IMG/VR virus record: IMGVR_UViG_3300025000_000177
Location: 1-44,829 of that record
DNA length: 44,829 bases
Source of the DNA: a virus
Direction: 5' to 3' (one strand)
The notes beneath the pieces are model-generated. The model was not told where the DNA came from. It did no database searches and saw only the letters and a list, made by a program, of their open reading frames with translations. Positions 15,273 to 25,117 of this stretch are shown here, piece by piece; position 1 is the stretch's first letter, and the number at the start of each line of letters is the position of its first letter. The translations under genes and the position numbers were made by a program.

Positions 15273-18201
15273 ATGAAGTTTCTTGGAAAAATAAAAAGTG
15301 ATAATATAATGTTTTTAGAAACAATTTATCATTCTCCTAATAAAGAAAATAAGTATAAAGACAGTCTTGATATTATATATAAAGATTTAAATACTGGTGA
15401 AAAACACATATTAAATATAAATGAACCTGAGATGGAAATTTATTTTACAAAAGAGCAATTTAGAAATTTTAGTCATAATAAATCATTTAGTCCTTTAAAT
15501 GAAACTGAATGTCATCAAGCTAAATATAAAGATTTACCGTTTTATATAGCTAAACAAGCTGGTGAGGAATATCTAACTTATATTAAACAAAAAATAGAAA
15601 CTAGAAATAGATATGCTATTAAAAATTTGCATAAGTATAGATATGTATTTGGTTCAGATTATGACATTGAAAATTGGTATAGAATACAATGGATATTAAA
15701 TTATCATAATGATAAATCTAAACCTATAACTAAATCATATCTCGATATTGAGGTTGATTCAATAGAAGTTGTAGGATTTCCTAAAGATGGTGAATGTCCA
15801 ATTAATGCAGTTACATTAATAGATGAAAGTACTAATACATGTTTTACTTTTCTTTTAGAAAATGAAAATAACCCTCAGATAGAAGAATTTAAAAATGATA
15901 TTGAAAATTTCATTGATGAACTCCATAATGTATTTGATGAATCTTACGGAGTATTAAAATATAATATTTATATGTATAGTGATGAAAGAGAATTATTAAT
16001 TGATTTATTTAAACTAATAAATACTTTAAAGAGGGATTTTCTATTGGGTTGGAATATAATGGGTTTTGATGCACCTTATATAATATCTCGTTTAAAAGAG
16101 TTAGGTTTAGATCCAAAAGAGATAATGTGCCACCCTGATTTTAATATAAAAGAATTGATGTATGTAAAAGATAAAAGAAATTTTAAAGTAGCAAATAAAG
16201 GTGATTATTTAAAAATTTCATCATATACAGTTTTTCTAGATCAAATGATAGTTTATGCAAGTTTAAGAAAAGGTGCATCGGAATTACGTTCTAATGCTCT
16301 TACATATGTTGCAGAAAAAGAGATTGGTGATAAAAAATTAGATTATGGTGAAGATGGTAATATTAAAACTTTACCATATAGAAACTATAAGAAATTTGTT
16401 ATGTATAATATTAAAGATGTACTACTTCAATTAGGCATTGAAAGAAAAGTTAATGATATTGATAATGTATATCAACGTTCATATAGTAACGCTACAACTT
16501 ATAAAAAAGTTTTCAGACAAACGGTTTAATTATTAGACCCTTTACATAGTAATATGTATTGAAAACTTCTTTAATTGTCGGGGAAGCTCTTAGAGCTTTT
16601 TATTATATAATAAAAAGATTGAGTAATCCGCAGCTAAGATTCTTATTTTAATAAGAATAAAGTTCAACGACTATCCCTTTGGATCTGAAATGGTCATTAG
16701 GATTAGGGCTCAAGTGAGTGGGTGAGATTCCCTTAAATCGAAATAGGAAGTAACCTAATAAATTTAGGTTAATGATATAGTCTGGTATCCTAAGGAAATC
16801 TTAGGGAAGTTCTTAAGAGAACTGCATAGATTAACGACCTATGTGAACTTATCGTTCTTAAAAAACCGTGCATATATAGAATTTTATAAACAAGGTTTAA
16901 TAATAGGTAATAACACTAATATTCAATATGGTGCTGAAATAATTAAAAATAATGAAGAAGATGAAGATGATGAAAAATTCTCAGGAGCTTTAGTTGCTAA
17001 TCCATTATTAAATTCACATGTTGGTATTGAAATTTTAGGTAAAAAAAGTAAATTTATATTTGATAACGTTATTGATATGGATGGATTCGTCCCTTTACAT
17101 AGTAATATGTATTGAAAAACTTCTTTAATTGTCGGGAAAGCTCTTAGAGCTTTTTATTATATAATAAAAAGATTGAGTGATCCGCATCCAAGTCTCATAG
17201 TAAAAAAATAAAAGAGCTATAAATTATAACTCTTTTAAAATAATTTTAACAATAATCCTTGCCTTTTATTACATGACAAAGATAATTATGAATATCACGA
17301 AGCTCTCTTCTAATTTTATATAATGTATTCATTACTTCTAGATTATCATTATTATATAACTCATTATATAATAGGAATGTTTCTTCGATATAATATCTAA
17401 AAAGTTCTAGATTTTTACGAGTAATAAACTCATCTGTTGCTTTTTCTTTATTATTGTTATAGTGTTTTAATTCGTTATCAAATCTTTGTTCAAAGAACTT
17501 TTTAGTTATATCAATCGTTTCTTTGGAGATACATTCAGGATCTAATTCTTTAATACCATGCATTAGAATATCTTTGTATGTTGTCGTAATAGGCATAAAT
17601 TTATCATTCCTTTCTTTTTTATATTACGTAAATAATATATAAATGAAAAATAATGAAATACTATGAGAAAGGTTCAACGACTATCCCCTTAGGCTTTGAA
17701 ATAAGCAATAGGAGTAGGGCTCAAGTGAGTGGGTGAGAATCCCTTAAATCGAAATAGGAAGCTCCATTATACTGATTATATAATGGATGAAGATATAGTC
17801 TAGTATCTTATCGAAAGATAAGGAAGTTCATAAGAGAACTGCATAGAATAACGACCTATGTGAATATTACGTTTTCCAGTATGTATCCGAGTATTATTAT
17901 ATGTTTTAATATTGAACCTAATTCTATGATAGGTAAATTAATTATAGAATCTAATAAAGAAATACCTAACTATGTTGATGATATTGATGAAAAAGGTAAA
18001 AAAGAAGATATTGGTAAAATATTTATAGATAATATGTTAACAGGTGATTTAAATAGTCTTGGTCATACATTTTTCAATCTTCCTAAATTAGAAGAAATAG
18101 ATTCTATTATAAAAGAAAGACTAAATATTAAAACTAAAAAGCAATTAATTATTGATATTAATAATGTTAATAATTATTATGTTAATAAAATTGTGGTATA
18201 A
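15273..18201 (+). CDS. Family B DNA polymerase, N-terminal fragment; three exons
   Basis: Exons 15273-16526, 16855-17082 and 17872-18201 join in frame to a 603-residue protein. The 3'-5' exonuclease motifs are complete: Exo I YLDIEVDS (D158, E160), Exo II GWNIMGFDAP (N261, D266), Exo III YNIKD (Y378, D382). Exon 2 gives the typical VFLKNRAYIEFYKQGLIIGNN. Polymerase motif A, DFSSMYPSII, is created by joining exons 2 and 3 (D494 next to F495). The protein then runs about 100 residues and stops at 18201 with no motif B (K---NS-YG) or motif C (DTD). T4-type enzymes are about 900 residues, so the palm/fingers remainder must be a separate gene outside this window, or the gene is broken. The next gene begins 13 bases later and carries neither motif. 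GGTGGTG lies before ATG. Confidence 0.88.
16527..16854 (+). ncRNA. Group I intron 1 of the DNA polymerase gene (no ORF)
   Basis: The 328-base intron has all four conserved elements in order: P (TTAATTGTCGGGGAAGC), Q (GTAATCCGCAGC), R (GTTCAACGACTATCCC) and S (GATATAGTC). P7 pairs GACTAT with ATAGTC. P1 can form between the exon end GGTT and AGACC with the required U-G pair at the 5' splice site. The intron ends in G 16854. The splice restores QTV-FLKNRAY. A hairpin TTACATAGTAATATGTA near the 5' end is P2. Confidence 0.9.
17201..17238 (-). terminator. Terminator of the antisense intron ORF
   Basis: Stem AAAAGAG-TATAA / ATA-ACTCTTTT directly behind the minus-strand stop codon, with a T-run on the minus strand (from TAAAAAAATA). 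Confidence 0.7.
17246..17596 (-). CDS. Hypothetical protein encoded antisense within a group I intron (116 aa)
   Basis: ATG 17596 is preceded by GAAAGGAATG, and the early-type promoter element lies 35 bases upstream, so it is a complete gene with its own promoter and terminator inside the intron. The protein is charged and helical (FFEQRFDNELKHYNNNKEKA; LYKIRRELRDIHNYLCHVIKG) with one Cys-x-x-x-x-x-x-x-Cys end. It shows no HNH, GIY-YIG, LAGLIDADG or other endonuclease motif. Being antisense to the intron it cannot be translated from the polymerase transcript. It may be a passenger gene tolerated in the P6 loop. Confidence 0.72.
   Translation of the reverse strand: MPITTTYKDILMHGIKELDPECISKETIDITKKFFEQRFDNELKHYNNNKEKATDEFITRKNLELFRYYIEETFLLYNELYNNDNLEVMNTLYKIRRELRDIHNYLCHVIKGKDYC
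17632..17641 (-). promoter_or_regulatory. Early-type promoter element TATATATTAT
   Basis: On the minus strand, ending 35 bases before ATG 17596, inside the polymerase intron. Confidence 0.6.
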
Positions 18202-18214
18202 AAGGGAGAATGTT

Positions 18215-18859
18215 ATGTATAAAATTGAAGTAAAAAAATTAAATGATTTTAATCAATTAGCTAAAAAAGTATCATTGGAATATCTTGTATTTCATGATAA
18301 TACTATAATATATACTAACAATGATAAACATTTGAAATATGGAGAACATTTCGGTAAATTGACTATTCCTGTATTTAACATGATTGAAGAAAATCAAATA
18401 TTTTGTATAAATTCAGATAGTTTGTTTAAAATTATTAGAGATAATAAAAAGATTATAAAACAAATAATGTATTTGGATAATAAATTATTTTTATCTGACG
18501 AAAAAGGTGAAGATAAATTTCAAATAGGATATATACTTAGTATTAAAACATTATCAAAACATTTATATGATTTATATAAGTTAGCATTAATTAAAATAAA
18601 TGAATATAATGATGATAATAGTACAAAAATATTAACAGATGATATAATTGAAAAAATAAATAATAAGAAAATTGTTACTTTTTCATTGAATGAACATAAG
18701 ATAAGACTAACAAATAAACTAATACCGTTATTAAAAAAAACTAATAAAATTAGTATTGGTTTTAAGGATTTTAATAAAAATAATTTGTTTGAAAGTTTAT
18801 TAATATCTGAAACGGAATATTTTAATTTATTCCATAGATATATTTGTATTAAATACTAG
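18215..18859 (+). CDS. Hypothetical protein, possibly sliding-clamp-like (214 aa)
   Basis: ATG 18215 has AAAGGGAG upstream and lies 13 bases after the polymerase fragment, so both are probably co-transcribed. Length is close to that of T4-type clamps (about 228). The pattern FCINSDSLFKIIRDNKKIIKQIMYLDNKLFLSDEKG looks like a clamp repeat: a strand, a helix, then two strands ending in a charged turn. A second similar half follows, with VTFSLNEHKIRLTNKLIPLLKK. The next-to-polymerase position supports a clamp, but the sequence match is weak and no family was recognised. It is not the missing half of the polymerase, since motifs B and C are absent. Confidence 0.55.
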   Translation: MYKIEVKKLNDFNQLAKKVSLEYLVFHDNTIIYTNNDKHLKYGEHFGKLTIPVFNMIEENQIFCINSDSLFKIIRDNKKIIKQIMYLDNKLFLSDEKGEDKFQIGYILSIKTLSKHLYDLYKLALIKINEYNDDNSTKILTDDIIEKINNKKIVTFSLNEHKIRLTNKLIPLLKKTNKISIGFKDFNKNNLFESLLISETEYFNLFHRYICIKY

Positions 18860-18885
18860 AATTTTTTATTCTAGTATTTTTTTAT
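18852..18885 (+). terminator. Rho-independent terminator
   Basis: Stem AATACTAGAA / TTCTAGTATT followed by T6, overlapping the stop codon of the preceding gene and ending the polymerase unit. Confidence 0.85.
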
Positions 18886-18921
18886 TTAAAAAAATAATAA
18901 AGGGAGTAGGTGTATTTATAA

Positions 18922-21900
18922 TTGAGTACTGAAAAAAACAATAAAAAAGTAGTTGTTACAAAAATAGAAAAACCTTTAATAAAATTAAATGCATTATTTA
19001 ATGATGTATTGGATAAGATTTCTTTTAATAACTACTCAAATGATACTAAAAGACAGAAAGAAATAAAAAAATTATCCAACCAAGTTGATGATGTTATTTT
19101 TCAAGAAATAAAAAAATTAACTGATTTTACTGGTGATGATATTTCAACTTTTCTAGTTAAACTATTTAATGATTATGATACCCAACAGTTTTCAGATATA
19201 AAGAAGATTGAGGATATATTTTCATCAGAAGACAATGCAATTTTTCAATTTTTTAATGAAAGATATAGGAATCAAAATCTTTTATATGAAGACCTTGATT
19301 TAATTTGTAGTCATTTATTTGAATTAGAAGAAGCTGTTAATGCAACTAGAGATGCAATTGTAACGGCTGATGATGTAACCCAATCCATATCAAGAAATTT
19401 ACAATTTAAAAGTGCTAATTGTAGTGAAGAAGATAGATTAAGTTATATATCTTTAATAGAGAATTTAGAAACTAAATTTAAATTATCAAGTAAGTTAAAA
19501 AATCATATTATACCTAAAACTCTCCAGTATGGTAAATACTTTGTATATACTGTACCATATGCAAAATTATTTGAAAATTTTTATGATAAAAAAGTAAGAG
19601 AATTAAAATCAATTTCTATTACTGAAAGTATTGATGATGATTTTATATCAGAATTAAAAACTGATAGTGGTACTAAAATAGGTTCAAAGGTATTAAAACA
19701 AGAAATGACAAATTTAGTTAAAGATATTGAAATTGATAATAATGTTGTACATATACCTATATTAGAAGGTGTCGATGTATCAGAACTTATTACTGATGAG
19801 AAATTTAAAAAAGATGTTGAAGAAGTTATTAAGAATGCCAATAAATCTAAAAATAAAAATAATTCATTTTCAACACTTTTTACTGATGCTACTATATCTA
19901 CAGATAAAAATAATAATTTTGATAATATAACAGATTGTTTCATTAAATTAATTAGTCCTAAAAAAATTATACCTGTTAAAATAATGGATCATGTTATTGG
20001 GTATTATTATATACATGAAAGTTCACCCATTAGTAAATCTCCTTTTATTAACACAATAAGAATTAATACAGTTAATCTTAATAGTCCTGAGCTTGAAAAT
20101 ATGTTTTTAACTAAACTAACTGAAAAAATTGTTAAGTCATTTAATAAGAAATATTTAGAAGAAAATATTAAATTTAAAGAATTGATATTTAATTGTTTAT
20201 CCTATAATGAATTATATAAAAAGAAAATAAAATTTCAATTTATACCAGTTGATTATATAACTGAATTTACAGTTAATGAAAATGAAGAAGGTGATGGAAC
20301 AAGTATATTAATAAAATCATTATTTTACGCTAAATTATATTTAGCTCTTTTAATATTTAAGATGGTTTCTATTATCAGTAAATCTAATGATACTAGAATT
20401 AATTATATTAAAAACTCTGGTATTGATACAAATATCATTAATAAATTACAAGATGTTGCTAGAGCTCTTAAAGAAAGAGATATAAATTTTATGGATTTAT
20501 TGAACTATAATACAATGGTATCTAAAATAGGTCATGCTAAATCTCTTTTCGTTCCTGTAGGTAGAACTGGTGAAAAAGGAATGGAATTTGATGTTTTAGC
20601 AGGTCAAGATATACAATTAAATACTGATTTAATGGAAATGTTAAAAACATCATATATTAATGGTACTGGGGTACCATCTGTAATAATGAATTATATTAAT
20701 GAAGCTGATAATTATTAGTCAGGTTATAGAGCAATCTATAATACCAATTCTCTTTTAATTGTCGGGGAAGCCTTTAAATCTTAAACTACCAAACTATATT
20801 AGCGATGATATAGTGGTCAGGAGTAATTAACCTGAGTAAGGTAATAATGTTTAAGATTAGGTGATCCGCAGCCAAGGTTCTATGTTAATTTATCCTTTTT
20901 ATTTTGAAGATAATATTTTAGTAATAAATTTAGAAGGAGTATTTAAATGGAAATTATAATTGAAATATTTAAACCAATAATATATAAAGGAAAAGAAACA
21001 AATTATTTAATTAGTAATTATTGTACTATAAAAAATAAAAAAACTAAAAAAGAACGTAAACCTTATATAGGAAAAAATAAATATCAACAAATTAATTTAT
21101 CTATAAATGGTAAACAACACACTTTCAATGTACATAAATTAATTGCTGATGCTTTTATAGAAAATCCAAATAACTATCCAATTATAAACCATAAAAATGG
21201 TGAATTAAATGATAATGGGAGGTTGAATAATTGTGTAAATAATTTAGAACACACTACATATTCACACAATATTCAGCACGCATATGACACCGGATTAAGA
21301 AATGATAAAGGGAAACTATCAAATCTTAATGTATATTCAGAAGAATTAATTAATAAAATAATTAATAGATTATTGTTGGGACAATCCAATAAATCTATTG
21401 CAAAGGAATTGGAGATTAAACAATCATTAGTTTCAAATATACGTAATAAAAAAAGTTGGAAACACCTAACTAAAAATATTATATTTTCTAAACGATTATT
21501 TAACGATAGTGAGAAATATTCGTCAGAATTAAAGAACGATATTTTAATTTTAATTAAACAAAATAAAAGAACTAAAGATATTATTAAAGAATTAAATTTA
21601 TCAAATATAGATAAAATAAGAAGTGTTATTAGTATTATTCGCAAAAGATACAAAAATAATAAATTAACATAGAACAAGGTTCAACGACTATCCCTTGGCT
21701 CTGAAATGGGCAATAGGAGTAGGGCTCAAGTGAGTGGGTGAAAATCCCTTAAATCGAAGTGGAGAGCTCTTTTATTAGGATTGATTAACCTAATAAGAGA
21801 TGAAGATATAGTCTAGTATCCTAATGAAAATTAGGGAAGTTCATAAGAGAACTGCATAGATTAACGACCTATGTGAATATATCGTATGCTAAAACTCTTG

Positions 21901-22316
21901 TTATGGCTAATGCTAAATTTGTTGGTAGGGTTGTGAGTGATCAGCTTGACTTTAACCCTAACATAACCGAATTTTATAAAAAAATAATGAAATTTAGTGG
22001 TACTGACATACCTAGAGAAATAATTGAAACTTTTGTTTATTCATTAAATTTACCCAAAGCATTAAATACTATGAATATGGGTGACTTAATTTCAAATGCT
22101 GATCAGATTTTAGCCTTTATGCTTAAAATAATAACCGGTGAAAATGCTAATCCAACAGATAAAGATAATAAAATTAAAGATTTAATTATGAATAGAGCGG
22201 CCAGAGAAATTTTACCAATGTTACCTTGGAAGATGTTTGATACAGCAGTGGAAGATGCTAAATTAGAGTATCAAAAAATTCAAACAGAAAATCCAGATGA
22301 CACTTCAACTGAATAA
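18922..22316 (+). CDS. Portal protein, two exons
   Basis: The portal forms the dodecameric DNA gate at one capsid vertex and anchors terminase and tail. Exons 18922-20709 and 21885-22316 join to 739 residues. The C-terminal part carries the typical myovirus portal signature: GHAKSLFVPVGRTGEKGMEF, DVLAGQD, then a helix and TGVPSVIMNYINEAD joined to YAKTLVMANAKFVGRV; the junction lies in this conserved region. The preceding 400 residues contain long helices and a strand-rich clip region. It starts at TTG behind GGGAGTAGGTG. No AACA-type promoter is seen within 60 bases, unlike other head genes. The C-terminus is acidic and flexible. Confidence 0.87.
20710..21884 (+). ncRNA. Group I intron in the portal gene, with HNH endonuclease
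   Basis: The 1175-base intron has P1 formed by exon CTGAT with GTCAG (U-G at the splice site). P (TTAATTGTCGGGGAAGC), Q (GTGATCCGCAGC), R (GTTCAACGACTATCCC) and S (GAAGATATAGTC) are present, and it ends in G 21884. The endonuclease ORF lies between Q and R, in the P6 loop, the same place as the antisense ORF of polymerase intron 2. Confidence 0.9.
20947..21672 (+). CDS. HNH homing endonuclease of the portal intron
   Basis: A 241-aa endonuclease that would cut intronless portal alleles to spread the intron. The N-terminal 35 residues fit a NUMOD4-type module (NYLISNYCTIKNKKTKK). The HNH core at about residues 58-105 reads FNVHKLIADAFIENP, YPIINHKNGELNDN, NNCVNNLEHTT. The C-terminus carries DNA-binding repeats, one a helix-turn-helix (KSIAKELEIKQSLVSNIRNKKSWKH), matching the layout of I-HmuI-type enzymes of Bacillus phages. 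ATG is preceded by AGAAGGAG. All core His/Asn residues appear intact, so it is probably active. Confidence 0.9.
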   Translation: MEIIIEIFKPIIYKGKETNYLISNYCTIKNKKTKKERKPYIGKNKYQQINLSINGKQHTFNVHKLIADAFIENPNNYPIINHKNGELNDNGRLNNCVNNLEHTTYSHNIQHAYDTGLRNDKGKLSNLNVYSEELINKIINRLLLGQSNKSIAKELEIKQSLVSNIRNKKSWKHLTKNIIFSKRLFNDSEKYSSELKNDILILIKQNKRTKDIIKELNLSNIDKIRSVISIIRKRYKNNKLT

Positions 22317-22317
22317 T

Positions 22318-22363
22318 AAAAATTTATGTCTATACTGATTACAGTATAGACATAAATATTTTT
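22318..22363. terminator. Bidirectional terminator between portal and tail tube genes
   Basis: Stem TTTATGTCTATACTG / CAGTATAGACATAAA with loop ATTA, A-rich on one side and T-rich on the other; it separates converging genes. Confidence 0.9.
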
Positions 22364-23185
22364 TTAAGTAGCATTGGTTCCCCAGTCACTAATATTGGGA
22401 ACTGTCATATTTTCAACATCTCTGACAGTATATTGAGAATTGAAACTAAGATAATCTCTAAGAATTTTATATTTAGCAATTAATGCTTTGGCAATTTCGT
22501 TAATTTGAGGAGATTGGTATTTAGTTGCAGTAAACTCAATATCAGTTTGAACAATTGGATGTGTACCTGATTCATGGTTAAAATGGTCAAGTTTAGTAGC
22601 TTTAGGAACCATATTAGTTAGAAGACATGCAAATTCAATACCACTACTACGACCAGTTGGATCAGTTTCAACATAAAATGCTTCAGCTGTATGGTTTACT
22701 TGTGAGTAATCTAAATTAGCATTAACTATATCCAGTGCTCCATGATAATGTCCAAGACCTGTATACGGGTCTGCAATACCAGAAATCCACATATCAGTGA
22801 ATTCTCTAACAGGTGAACCAGCTTGTTCATAAACTTTAACAGTAAGGCTGTTAGTTTCATCTTTAGCAACTGTTGGGATTTCAAATTGCCTTCCAGCATA
22901 ACCCCCTGTAATTTGTTCAAATTCTAATGTAATATTTTGTAGACCATCGATGCCTACAAATCCATACTCCAGTAGGTGTTTGAATTGTTTAGTTTTTTCA
23001 GGCAAGATTGTTTTTAAAAAAGGTGGCATTTTTGTAAAGAATATTCTCGCATAACCAGTCTTTAATGGATCATACTGTGCTAATGCCTTAGACGTTACAT
23101 TTAATCCACCTAAAAATAGGGAGTACATTGTCATATCTTTAGTGTTACTTTTAATATTAGATTGTAACGTTTGAATATCTGGCAT
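22364..23185 (-). CDS. Tail tube protein
   Basis: A 273-aa protein directly downstream of the sheath gene on the same strand, the usual sheath-tube pair. It has the length and composition of tube proteins of phiKZ-like phages (longer than T4 gp19, about 163 aa): TGYARIFFTKMPPF, a central LQNITLEFEQITGGYAGRQFEIP, and KVYEQAGSPVREFTDMWISGIADPYTG, the pattern of the tube-forming beta barrel. GGAGTG precedes ATG. It has no separate AACA element and is likely read through from the sheath promoter at 25095. Function is inferred from neighbour and pattern. Confidence 0.85.
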   Translation of the reverse strand: MPDIQTLQSNIKSNTKDMTMYSLFLGGLNVTSKALAQYDPLKTGYARIFFTKMPPFLKTILPEKTKQFKHLLEYGFVGIDGLQNITLEFEQITGGYAGRQFEIPTVAKDETNSLTVKVYEQAGSPVREFTDMWISGIADPYTGLGHYHGALDIVNANLDYSQVNHTAEAFYVETDPTGRSSGIEFACLLTNMVPKATKLDHFNHESGTHPIVQTDIEFTATKYQSPQINEIAKALIAKYKILRDYLSFNSQYTVRDVENMTVPNISDWGTNAT

Positions 23186-23226
23186 CCTATATTCACTCCT
23201 TTATTTATAGTTTTTTTATTAGCTTT

Positions 23227-25068
23227 TTAAACCCGTTTATTAATATCAATTTCAACAATACCACGTTTGGCTATTGTTTTATATACAATTGCCATATAAC
23301 AGTGTAGTATACTTCTTTCTTCTTCAAATTTATTCATGTCAAAATAAATTGAAATATCTCTTACCTTTTTACCACGATAAGGTCCGAAAATACGTTCAGC
23401 TGTTTCTGTAAATTCAACTCTATCTTCTTTTTCAGCAAAATTATATATTTTTGAAGAAACTAAAGCTTCAACTTTTCTCTTCAATTCTAATAGTACATGC
23501 ATGTTATGTTCTTCTGATAGATCAGACCAAACATTTTGAGATGTCCCTTGTACACCTCTAATAAAGGCATTTTCCGCAATACATTCAAAATAATTAACTT
23601 TAAGATTGTATAATGTCTCCTTGATATTTTTATCATCAGCATCAATATATGGTTTCAGGGAATTTTTAACAAAACCAGTTAGTTTAGCATATTTTTCACC
23701 CTGAAATGGAATATTATTACCATTGGTTTTAAAGTGAAGTGGTAATATATTAGCATAAAAATATGTTATTGTCATAGGTATAGATTTACCTGAAAATGGA
23801 TCTCTTATATAATAGTGATTACATTCTTTAGAAAATATCCTATCAGATAAAGATGTCATTGATTGAGCCCACGCAATAGTATCAGTTGGTGTTTCCAATA
23901 TACCACCATCAATAAAACCATATGCATCATAACGTTTAGTGATAAGACTAATAAGTGCTCGTTTAACATCATCAGAATAACCTGCATCAAGAATTAAATC
24001 AGCAGGTGTTCTCCTCTTACTTAAAAGAACTTTATCTTCTGTAAATGCCTTAATATAAGCATTGTCAATAGCAAATTCTCTTATACCAGCATCAACATTA
24101 ATTGAAAATGAACCATCATTTCCCCCAGAAAATAAAATACCCTCAACTCTATCTAATGAAACATCTGTAATAATATTTGAAGGTATGATATCAGTTAAAG
24201 GAGTTGCACTCATACTACGACATGTGATAATATCAAATGTCTGTAGTGTTAATTGAGCATCTTCACTAGCAACTTGTGCATTATAAATATCAAGAATTTC
24301 ATTAAGAGAGTTTTCAGATACATAAAAACCTATTTTACTACTACCATCCGAATCATTAATCATTTCCTCAATATAGAGAGTGGATGTACCAACAAGAGCA
24401 TCTGTAAATAAACTACCGGTAAAAAGTTCCTTACGTGTTAATCCACCTTCACTATCAAGGACTTCAAAACGATAACTTTTATAACTGTTATCTATATCGG
24501 CTTGTGGGGATGCACTTACTCTTAATCTTATAGTATCACCATAAGCACCCCTACCAAGTACATATGAACCAAATAAAGGAAATGTTAACCACCCATCCAC
24601 ATCTGGTTCAGTATCTTTTAGTATCTCAACGTAGACTGAAAATTCAGTTTTATTTATAAGATTATTAATAAATACAGTTTGATGTCTAATAAGTAATTTA
24701 GGACTATCAACTACAGAGGTATCGACTTTAACTTTAGCTAAAACTACAACATTTGAATATGATGCATCCTCCGGCATAACTCTCTTACAATAACATTCAG
24801 CTTGGAATGTTCTTAGTGCGGCATAAGGCATAAAACCAGGTTGACCAAATAGTTTATAATTTGGATTACCATATTCCTCAATATAATCAGTATATTTTGT
24901 TTTCTTCAGAACAACATCATCTCTACCTTTGGATGATGTGAATACGTTAATAAAACGTACACCACTTTCTGGTTCGGAAACTATTTCCTCAAATATAGTA
25001 TTATCATTAATATATGTTTCTACATGAGGATGTGTATATTCAGGAATGATTTGTCCGATTACAGGCAA
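23227..25068 (-). CDS. Tail sheath protein
   Basis: A 613-aa contractile sheath protein surrounding the tube. The C-terminal core shows the family pattern: ...YYIRDPFSGKSIPMTITYFYANIL, then FVKNSLKPYIDADDKNIKETLYNLKVNYFE, and the end TAERIFGPYRGKKVRDISIYFDMNKFEEERSILHCYMAIVYKTI..GIVEIDI, the strands that interlock neighbouring subunits. Start at TTG 25068 with AAGGAGG upstream. A late-type AACA-N6-TA element ends 26 bases before the start. Position next to the tube and four genes from terminase corresponds to phiKZ gene 29. Confidence 0.92.
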   Translation of the reverse strand: MPVIGQIIPEYTHPHVETYINDNTIFEEIVSEPESGVRFINVFTSSKGRDDVVLKKTKYTDYIEEYGNPNYKLFGQPGFMPYAALRTFQAECYCKRVMPEDASYSNVVVLAKVKVDTSVVDSPKLLIRHQTVFINNLINKTEFSVYVEILKDTEPDVDGWLTFPLFGSYVLGRGAYGDTIRLRVSASPQADIDNSYKSYRFEVLDSEGGLTRKELFTGSLFTDALVGTSTLYIEEMINDSDGSSKIGFYVSENSLNEILDIYNAQVASEDAQLTLQTFDIITCRSMSATPLTDIIPSNIITDVSLDRVEGILFSGGNDGSFSINVDAGIREFAIDNAYIKAFTEDKVLLSKRRTPADLILDAGYSDDVKRALISLITKRYDAYGFIDGGILETPTDTIAWAQSMTSLSDRIFSKECNHYYIRDPFSGKSIPMTITYFYANILPLHFKTNGNNIPFQGEKYAKLTGFVKNSLKPYIDADDKNIKETLYNLKVNYFECIAENAFIRGVQGTSQNVWSDLSEEHNMHVLLELKRKVEALVSSKIYNFAEKEDRVEFTETAERIFGPYRGKKVRDISIYFDMNKFEEERSILHCYMAIVYKTIAKRGIVEIDINKRV

Positions 25069-25094
25069 TATATTCAGCCTCCTTATGAATTTTT

Positions 25095-25106
25095 TATTTA
25101 ATTGTT
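25095..25106 (-). promoter_or_regulatory. Late-type promoter element AACA-N6-TA (sheath)
   Basis: On the minus strand AACAATTAAATA ends 26 bases before the sheath start TTG 25068. Confidence 0.65.
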
Positions 25107-25117
25107 CTCATTGATTA

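Larger units (their letters stand above)
17083..17871 (+). ncRNA. Group I intron 2 of the DNA polymerase gene (carries an antisense ORF)
   Basis: The 789-base intron splits motif A between D494 and F495. P1 is GGAT / GTCC with a terminal U-G pair. P, Q, R and S elements are present, and the last base is G 17871. Between Q and R, in the P6 region, is inserted a 116-codon ORF on the opposite strand. The stretch from R to S is almost identical to the terminase intron, including the stem CCATTATACTGATTATATAATGG. Confidence 0.9.

Noticed and set aside
18215-18859. The 214-aa protein as the missing C-terminal half of the DNA polymerase
   Set aside because: It has no K---NS-YG or DTD motif and is too short for palm, fingers and thumb.
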